Source: Lepidodermella squamata (Eukaryota > Gastrotricha). Taken from it: 64,000 nt of DNA. The stretch spans positions 1,426,001 to 1,490,000 of the forward strand of contig JBLDXI010000020.1 in assembly GCA_047495785.1 (NCBI GenBank), in the 5' to 3' direction. Each line of letters starts with the position of its first letter. The stretch's first letter is position 1. A program made the translations under genes and the position numbers. Shown piece by piece: positions 53,004-64,000 of the stretch. Below the pieces are notes generated by a model. That model made no database searches. It saw only the letters and a program-made list of their open reading frames with translations, and was not told the origin of the DNA.

Positions 53004-54910
53004 CGTAAGAATAAAAGCGAGCGTAAGACTGGTTTGCGCGGCAAAATTTCATAAATTTCTTCAAATAGTCGCCACGTTAAATATCAAACCAATAATTCAA
53101 TATAATTCAGGCTATCATTTAATTTTAATTAATGAGATCAGATAATTTATTTTGTATTTTTATAATGTTTCGGCAAGATTGAGTGGGTGGCCCGTCCCGG
53201 GGGCCCATAGCGGTTTTTGGATGAACCGAAACCTCTGAAAAGGCCCCTCGTACCCTGAATGTACTGAATGTACTCTGAACTGAACTCACCACGAGTTGAA
53301 GAAACATGTGATGTCTCGTGTTTCTTACTCCTGTGAGCTCTTAGCCCCCAGTTTCGTCGAATGAATGACAATGGCGTCTTCAATCGACTTGAGGCGATTG
53401 GGCGATTGGCGATTGGCGTTTGGCAATTATTGAGTTCCTTTACGCTAAATGATGATCTGAGATTTCTTCGTATCGAGATGTCTCTACGTCGCACGTTAGA
53501 AATATGTTTTTGTCGAAGATTAGCTTGCAAGGAGATCTTGGTATAACATATTTCCAATTTCCAATCATTATCTGAGCCCTTTCGAGGCTGATTGGTAATA
53601 TTTGCCACAAATAATTGCAGATTGCAACAAGATTGAAAGTTATCATGAAACCAAAACATGGGAAGTATAAACGATTCGATTGGTGTAATGGTGGTTCCCC
53701 ACCCTTGGGCAATATTTGAATACTTTGAATTCGGCGTTACTTAACTTTATGCATGCGCTGTAAGCTTTCCTACAGTCTTAAGTCTTAAATTGTGTAAGAC
53801 TTGATCTGCTAAGAAGTCACTCTCTTAAGTCATCTGGTATATTTAAATCGGATTGGGGTCGTAAGAAACATTCAAGTATGAATTGAATTGACTTATGAAT
53901 TGATAGCTTTTATCAATACCATGAGAAAGTGTGGCACAAATTAATCATTAAGACCTTAAAATAAAACTTAATTTTCATAATTTTTCTGCACCCTGATTTC
54001 GTCGGGGCTGACCCTCCGCTTGGGATAGGAATTTGTGAATGACCCGTCGATGTGCAGCCGTCTTCAATTTTTCGGTCTTGTTGGTGCTTCGATGAGCCGA
54101 TCGCCTCGTGGTTTCAGTTTCGGTATCAACCATAACGATGGACGATCTTGATTTTAGCGGGCATTTACTGCCGCAACTATACCTTTAAAATACTTAAATC
54201 TTTATATGCGACACTCCCAATTCCCAATCCGCATCTTGTTTCTGAAGATTTGCTTAGTATTGCAAATCTTCATCACAGCTATGACTTATTGCTTTTCTGT
54301 GCCCAATGATTAAATTAGCTAAGGCTAAGGATTGGCAGACCAATAATGGTCTGGAAAGCTGACTGCTCCAATTCCTTTTAGCTATTGCTGAAAATCTCAA
54401 CGTTACGAAATTGCCTTACCCGCACGTCATGTGTTTTCCAAAATTTAACCAATGCGTGCATTTCTAATTTTATTAGACGAGTGAACAGAAAATTCCAAGT
54501 TCTGTAGAGTATTTTTATAAAATTCTGGGTATAATTTCTGCTAAAGGGGTTTAATTGCCAAAAAAAGGAAAGTTGCAAGGAAATCAAGAGAACAAGTTTC
54601 ACCAAAGATCTTATTAAAATTAAATCGCACATGGGAACTGTCGATTTCAAAGCCAGTTAGGCTTGCGTGAGTCCTTTCCTTTTTTGCGATAATCCAAACC
54701 TTCCAAATCTAAACCAAAATTTCGATCGCTCCAAGCTTTTTGTAGATGATTTTCTCTGGGGAATCTGATTGCTATGTTTTAAAGCGGTCTATGTGATGCT
54801 GGTGGTTTCTTGGGAATCAAAAATAACGTTTTATATAACATAGAATCGCTGCATGTGCCGTATTATTGATTTTTCTACTATACTGTAGCGTCCATTTTAT
54901 TTACCGGTAC
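53004..54910. other. AHCYL upstream region
   Basis: AT-rich; the frames on minus near 53147-53659 lack any recognisable domain. CTGTAG at 54883-54888 lies 22 bases before the AHCYL ATG. Confidence 0.4.
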
Positions 54911-58335
<3,425 letters not shown>

Positions 58336-59738
58336 GCGCAATCTCAAAGTTGCGGTGAATTAGAAATTTATTGCTTCGGTAATGCACTTCTAATTGGTTG
58401 AAATATTTTAAATTCTAGCCTTAGTTTTTCGTGTGAAGACTGACTATTTTGCTGGCTGCTGTTTTATTGTTATTATTATTATAATTATTATATTTAGTCT
58501 CTTGTCTGTGCTAAGCCTAACCGTGGGACTTCGTTCTAAAGCTGACCGTATACTTAGCCCTGAAAAATACCGTGATAGTCCGTTTTAATGTTTGGCTATG
58601 AATGCGAAATATAGTTTGGCAATGTAACATAGTCGATTCGCTTGTCTTTCGAAGTTTTCCCGTCTGCCTTGTGCGGTCCTAACGACAAATCATGTTATTA
58701 CTCATAATCATTGTTTTTTTCGGAACGGAAACCCTCATTTTCATCTAATTTCTATTCGATGAATGCGATGCCTTACACATGCCCTCGCAATCCTAATAAC
58801 CAAATATTTTTACCGGCTAACTGTTGCATCAGTGTTTTAGCGCACTGTTATTTGAGGTTTGTGATTTATAATTTTCTAGCTTACACTTAAATCACCCTTA
58901 ACAATCAAATATCGCATAATATCGAAAACTGCTACACTTGAAACTATTTCCACCGTTCCAACTTTTTCTAGCTCGGCAGAACAGTTTGTGGAACTGCCCA
59001 TTAATCAAGAGAAGACACGCTGTTTGATTCCATAAAATAGCGATCTTCATGCTTCAATATCTATTTGCGTGTGTGTGACCTCGATGTTAAAGGAACAAGC
59101 AGTCATAAATCTTGTTGCGTAAAACTCTCCGATCGATAATTATAGTCATTATATTGATATCTTGCGATTATAGTTTGGCTTGCGATTTTTTGTGCTTACG
59201 TACACCAATCTTGAAAACTGTTTGTCTCGAACTTTTTACGTCCAGCTTCGATGCCATGAGTTCTTTTTGCAAATAGCTCCGAGTCTTATTTTTCTTGAAA
59301 ACGTGTGAGTTGGAAATTAATTTTGCTGGAAATAGAGCAATTAAAAGTACAAAGAATCGGTGGTCTTGTACATGAACTTCTTGTTAGTTGCCGTCGAGTT
59401 GAAATTTTGTGTAATTCTGCATATAAACACTGCTATCAGTTTTGTTGTTGTCTGAACGTTTAAAACAAATATATATATTAAAGCCGCTTTTTCCGGAGTC
59501 TGCATGAGAAAAGTGGCAGTGAAAATTATATTATTTATTACAAAGATTAATATCATTTCCTTTGAGAGATGACACGTGATTAGGAGCTAATTTTCTCTAT
59601 GAAAACTATATAAGTGACAAAATAGGAGGAATAAAATTGAAATTGTTCAGATCGCTTTTTGTTTTTTTGTTATAGAGTTTGATATGAATATTCCCGAGAG
59701 AATTCGAAGCCTCGACTTCACGGGTTTGTCTCACTTAT
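58336..59738. other. AHCYL 3' flank
   Basis: AT-rich, no supported exon. It must contain the AHCYL 3'UTR and the promoter of the next gene. Confidence 0.4.
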
Positions 59739-62700
59739 ATGCAAACTGTTATCGAACGAGAGCTATTTTTAGATTCCAAGTCCATGGATAGTGCAATAAC
59801 GTCCCTAGCCGATAACAGATCGATATATGCGCAAATGGGTATCTTGGGAAGAGGCATTTGGAAAACGCAAGATGCTATTTTAACCGGAACTCAGCGATAC
59901 GCCAGCGGTTGCTTAGACAAGGAAAGCGATAAAATGATATAAATTGCCGTGTTATTAGGCGATTGCAATGTATCTGGAGCAGAATTATGCTGGCCAGAGG
60001 AAGCTATCTTAACGAAACATTTGGCTCCAACATCGCTTGATGGTACCCCGGTACAGACTTGGGCGGAATATTACGAGCTATGGCATCTTGTCAAATGGAA
60101 TCCGATTTCTATACTTTTGTGTCCTGTAATGACGCTGTATAGAATCATCAGTCGGCATTGCCAGGCTTTAAATCGATGCGGTACTGAGAAATTAAGTGTT
60201 CATGTCATCGGAGTGGAGATTGAAGCTGATCTTTTAGTCTTGTTTGAGGTAAGCAAACTTTTTCCCGAAGCCATATCATGCCATATCATGCAAAAACAAG
60301 TAATGAAAAAAAATCAATTATTCCGGCTGATAAATCATAACTTAGCGCGATAAAAACAGATAAAAAACTGGGTTCCCAATGTCTGTGTTTTTATATTTAC
60401 GGAAAATTTCAGGTGCACACAGTACTTATTAGTAGGCTTGTAGAGGTTCATCTTTCCTTCAAAAATAGTGATGTTGAAGTGTCAGGGAAGGTTCATCAAG
60501 GTTCGTCAAGGTTCGATCGTCAATCGTTCCACTGATTGACCATCTCTTGTATGCGAATATGCGTTGACCCAGCGGTATCATTTTGGCTTCCGTCATCTTC
60601 ACAAATATGTTTTGGACTGCATCGAGTTTTTCCAAGCTTCGCCGACGCCGCGAATGTGTATGGTACCATGGCGAATTCGAGGTATGATAGAACTTAAGCA
60701 TTTTCAAGCTGGCGTGTCGATAAGTAGGGCCTTTGGTAACTGAGTCTTAGGAGTTTGATTGCTCTGTTGGCCTGACCGTTCTTCTTAGTCATGCATTCTT
60801 CCATTGATAGACCAGTTTCGAGTAATAGGCCCAAGGCCCAGTAACGTTGTGGTGGCTGTGTCGTGGAATTGGTGCTTTCGAGCGAGCTATCTTCTTTTTC
60901 CGTAGTTGAAATGGGGATAGGAGAACCTTGTGTCTACCCTCTTCTTCGGATCTATCGAGACTCAGTGAGCTCTCGCCCAATTTTGCCGTATTAAGCCGTT
61001 TTCTTTATACAGCAATGCAATGAAATCACAGACGATATTTAACGGAAGTAAATCTCAAGCCCCATATAGAATTAAAAATTCGTTGAACCTTAATTGCGCA
61101 TGGATTCACGAATTTAAGTACCGCGGTGTGGGGTGACTAGTTTGGAAAAGTCTCTTTTTCGCAACATTTAGACCTGGAAACGGGAGATTACCAGAGACGG
61201 AAGATCGGGAAAATATGACCCATGAGACCCATCCTCCTCACCCTCACTGCTTGGAACCTATACAGTTTTCCCGAATTCTAGAAGTAGTCTCAGTTTTACA
61301 TCGATTGGTATTAGCAGCCAAATCGGGCTTCAGTTTCTCAGAATTCAGAAACAACATACAGCAAAACAGAGAGGTCTTCCGAGATCACGTCGTTTGACTC
61401 AGCGACCTTAGACTAATTACTATAGCGACTATTCGAACTATTCGAAATACAAGCAGCGGCAATATGACCGTGCTTGCCACAGGAATTACAGTCGTAGTCT
61501 CGATACTGACGATTTGCGCGGATGACCACAGTTTGATCATAAGACTATAAAACATCAATTTGTCTAAGACTAAGTTCCCTGAGCTTTCGAAGAACGTAGG
61601 CAGCAGTTCAGGTTGATCGGGGTGACCCGTGTCCATCAAATTGAGCAAGCGAGCTAGTTGCGAAATGAGAGTGATGGAACGAAAAGGCTTTTTCGAGGTG
61701 TTGATGTTGTAGAATGAGGTGCTCTATTCGTCACCAGCCGGCAACTTTACCTGCGACGGGTGGATCAACGCCGCAAATTAGTCAAGTGTTTGGATGACGA
61801 AATTGAGCAGGTATGAATAGTGCATCGCATCTGATTAGTAGCAGTGTTTTTGGCTACTTCGACCGGGAGGAATAGAAAATTTTGCCCATCTATGTCTACC
61901 GCGCGTCATTTAATTCTCTAATCCCCCGATCATACAGCAGCTGTACCAAGCGTTGCTGCAAATCATCGGCGTACATTGCGCCAGTCCTTTCGAAGCATCA
62001 AGCTTGTCGGCGCGCCACAAACCTTTGGGCTGGGATGCCGCAAATGATTTCAAATGGGGCCATTCCGCTAACGTTTGGTGAGGTGAAGTGTTGTACGCTC
62101 GGGCTGCCAGTCGAAGCTCCTTGTCCCTATCTCGACCATTTCTCAGAGGTAAGACCATGCCATGAAGGAAGAGGATAGGTCGAAACACTGGACAGATTTC
62201 TTGTCAAAACAATGTACTCGTTATACTGGTGATCGTAAGGACCAGCATTTGGATACGGGAAATGATTGTTAACTTGTTCTCTAACCCATTCTGGTAGTAG
62301 TATGGGTCCAGTGTCAAAGGTTTTCCTTGGTAGATTTATGTGTGAAACGGTGTACCCTCCACCGCTGGCCATCACCCAACATTTGTAACTGAATCTGATA
62401 GGCTTTCCTTTAATGAACATTTTCAAAGAGTTGGCATCAAAATAAACAATCATGCATTCTTCGATCGAAATTTCCGTTGTGAAATAACCAAACTGTTTGG
62501 AATTTCAATTTGGTTCCTAATTGTGGGTTGCATCTCATTTGACATAAACTGAGTAGATTCAAGGCCCAGAAATTGACGAATTCAAGTTGGCTTTTTCTAG
62601 ACTGGGTATCCCACTCATGAATCTTTACTTCAAGCTTTCGATTCCTAATAAATCGAAACATTTCAACACGCCGAGTACACCCCGCATGATTCACCTTATA

Positions 62701-63380
62701 TTATGATGAATACTTTATCAAAATAGCCGAGTTGTTTCCAAATTGTTCTGACGTCCTAAATCATCTTAGTTTTTTATTCATTTTCACGTCTTATTTGATT
62801 CATTTTGAACTTCGTGCTTCCTAGGAGCTGAATCGGTTGCTACCATATTCGATTGATCTCACTTTCGTCGGCTGCAATTTATCGTCAAGACTTCATGGCA
62901 AAAGTTTCCAGTTCGAAATTAACGATAGAAGATTGACATTGAAAATTCACAAGGGATTATATCAAGACTTTCTCGATCATAGCAACAAACCTTCTATTGC
63001 GATAGGTAGCTTGATTCTCTAATTTTCATCAATCGAACGTCTCTGTATTTCAGCTCTGAATGCTGGAATAGGGGTTTGTCCTGAATGGCTGCCAGCTTTG
63101 AGGAAGCTTAAGGTATTTACTCGTAATTTTGACTTCGATTTTCTTTAAATTTCTTTCATTTCAGGCGATCGATTGTCCCTTTTTCGCAACCGATTTTTGC
63201 AAGGAAGCAGTTGATTTTTCTGGTGGATATTTACGCCACCACAAATTGGGACATGTCAAATGCGTAGAGGAGAATCCATTTCAGTCTCCGATCAGGGCCA
63301 TTTTTTGCGATGACGCCACCGACTATCAGCCCGAGGCACGCAGTAACAAATGTGTTTACTCAATTGAATGGCAATCTTAG
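59739..63380 (+). CDS. MSS51 C-terminal-domain-like protein
   Basis: Five exons, 59739-59907, 59959-60248, 62825-63005, 63054-63112 and 63165-63380, join to 304 residues. Seen: AEYYELWHLVKW, PVMTLYRIISR, LSVHVIGVEIE at the end of exon 2, then LNRLLPYSIDLTFVGCNL, ALNAGIGVCPEWLPAL and CPFFATDFCKEAV, the pattern of the C-terminal domain found in MSS51 and related MYND-containing proteins. No MYND finger was found; it may be missing or on an unseen upstream exon. The join 59907/59959 removes an in-frame TAA at 59940 in a 51-base intron with a weak GTTGCT donor. The second intron is 2576 bases and full of retroelement debris. Function unknown. AATAAA at 63406 ends it. Confidence 0.72.
60450..60980 (-). 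mobile_element. degenerate LINE reverse transcriptase thumb fragment
   Basis: Read in several minus frames, the segment gives LLLETGLSMEECMTKKNGQA and further on RRRRSLEKLDAVQNIFVKMTE, the order seen after the RT palm in CR1-like LINEs. Stops and frameshifts break it. It lies in the long intron of the MSS51-like gene. Confidence 0.6.
61449..61490 (-). mobile_element. retroelement CCHC zinc-knuckle remnant
   Basis: Minus-strand translation gives CNSCGKHGHIAAAC, an exact C-x2-C-x4-H-x4-C knuckle as in Gag nucleocapsids. The flanking frame is short and no other Gag motif was recognised. Confidence 0.55.
61910..62188 (-). mobile_element. LTR-retrotransposon integrase remnant, frameshifted
   Basis: RDRDKELRLAARAYNTSPHQT is the pattern of the end of the integrase core in Ty3/gypsy-like elements, and the next expected motif follows in a different frame, so an indel near 62075 breaks it. 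No LTRs were seen. It lies 5' of the zinc-knuckle remnant on the same strand, the wrong order for one intact element. Confidence 0.6.
62127..62492 (-). CDS. unrecognised open frame within the MSS51-like intron
   Basis: 122 open codons on minus after a CCAAACAG acceptor-like site, starting FGYFTTEISIEECMIVYFDA and containing FSYKCWVMASGGGYTVSHIN and GPYDHQYNEYIVLTRNLSS. The composition looks like folded protein, but there is no known family, no upstream exon with a matching phase and no clear start. It overlaps the integrase remnant at its 3' end. It may be part of a decayed element or a nested gene fragment. Confidence 0.3.
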   Translation of the reverse strand, partial: FGYFTTEISIEECMIVYFDANSLKMFIKGKPIRFSYKCWVMASGGGYTVSHINLPRKTFDTGPILLPEWVREQVNNHFPYPNAGPYDHQYNEYIVLTRNLSSVSTYPLPSWHGLTSEKWSR

Positions 63381-64000
63381 TTTTTTTCTGTTCACAAAAT
63401 TTGATAATAAAAATGAAAGGCGTTGGGTGATTACTATACCAGAAAAATCAGGCTGATTGATTCTAAGTGGCCGTTGCCACGTGCCTTGTCTGGGCAGCTT
63501 GCGCCGCGCACGTGACCGACATGAGAAAGCCGCAGAACAAACGTGACAATTAGCGCCGTTATCGTACGATTGGCGGTTCTTTTGAACAGCCGATAAAGTA
63601 ACTTATGGGGCGAGAGATATGGCATGCGAGTGGATGACACCGTCTGGCGGTCGTGTGTCTTATCATTAGCGCGTTGAATTGCGTTATTTTATTGGGCCAT
63701 GTAATGCATCAAGTGGTGATATATCCATGTTGCGCGCGCATGAAGTGCGCGAGACCGAAACTTTTATTAACGAGTGAAATTTAGTGTGAAAAAGTGAGTG
63801 TGTTATTTATTGCAACACGAGTTGAAACGAATCCACATGCGCGCTCGGTCAGCAGAAAGTTCAGCTGAGGGTCGCTGCGTTTAATACATATACGAGCCGC
63901 GCGTATCAGGATCCATCACGTTTACACGAGCGCGCTTAAATAGGCGATTCGATCCGCCAACTTTCTTCTCGTTTCTTCTTCTCCGTCTTGCTCTTCTGCT
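63381..64000. other. right edge, CpG-rich flank
   Basis: After the AATAAA at 63406-63411 the sequence becomes richer in CG and GCGC words (63480-63950). No exon is seen; it may be the promoter side of a gene beyond the window. Confidence 0.35.
63406..63411 (+). terminator. poly(A) signal of MSS51-like gene
   Basis: AATAAA 26 bases after the stop codon. Confidence 0.5.

Noticed and set aside
53147-53659. 170-codon minus frame
   Set aside because: Biased, low-information sequence with no recognised motif; overlapping frames on the other strand are similar in length.
59940-59942. In-frame TAA in the MSS51-like gene taken as a nonsense mutation
   Set aside because: It lies in a 51-base segment with GT and TTATTAG ends whose removal keeps the frame, so an intron is simpler, although the donor is weak.

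Overview
The window looks like nuclear DNA of an invertebrate animal with a compact genome, most like a nematode or another small ecdysozoan. Genes are split by very short introns, mostly 45-66 bases, ending in TTTTAG or TTTCAG. They are conserved animal proteins: SDHA, Hunchback, ATP synthase alpha, SEC23, KCNQ, DUS3 and AHCYL. The species cannot be named from sequence alone. Exon joins below were worked out by eye from reading frames, splice consensus and family conservation.

Layout: SDHA (+, 826-2962); a hunchback-type zinc-finger gene (-, 5510-9795) with a long, simple-repeat-rich upstream region; ATP synthase alpha (+, 14069-15920); a quiet stretch to 20.8 kb; two tandem paralogous rhodopsin-class GPCRs (+, 20805-22559 and 23249-24888); a small TA-flanked MITE; a near-complete APE-type LINE (-, 25842-30994) between two 338-base direct repeats; SEC23 (+, 31790-34435); a 4 kb gap holding a 770-base inverted-repeat element with iterated 16-mers; a 16-exon KCNQ potassium channel (+, 38408-41808); a small secreted Cys-rich protein (+, 42408-43237) tail to tail with DUS3 (-, 43495-46607); a 1005-aa coiled-coil protein (-, 47495-51116); a 5'-truncated LINE; an AHCYL/IRBIT gene with a variable N-terminus (+, 54911-58335); and an MSS51-like gene (+, 59739-63380) whose one huge intron is full of retroelement debris.

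The genes do not form one pathway. SDHA and ATP synthase alpha both serve the mitochondrial inner membrane; the others serve secretion, excitability, GPCR signalling, tRNA modification and development. The accessory content is mobile DNA. The clearest oddities are the LINE's 338-base flanking duplication together with its disabled reverse transcriptase, the iteron-bearing inverted-repeat element near 36 kb, and the pattern that the two longest introns carry mobile DNA or debris.
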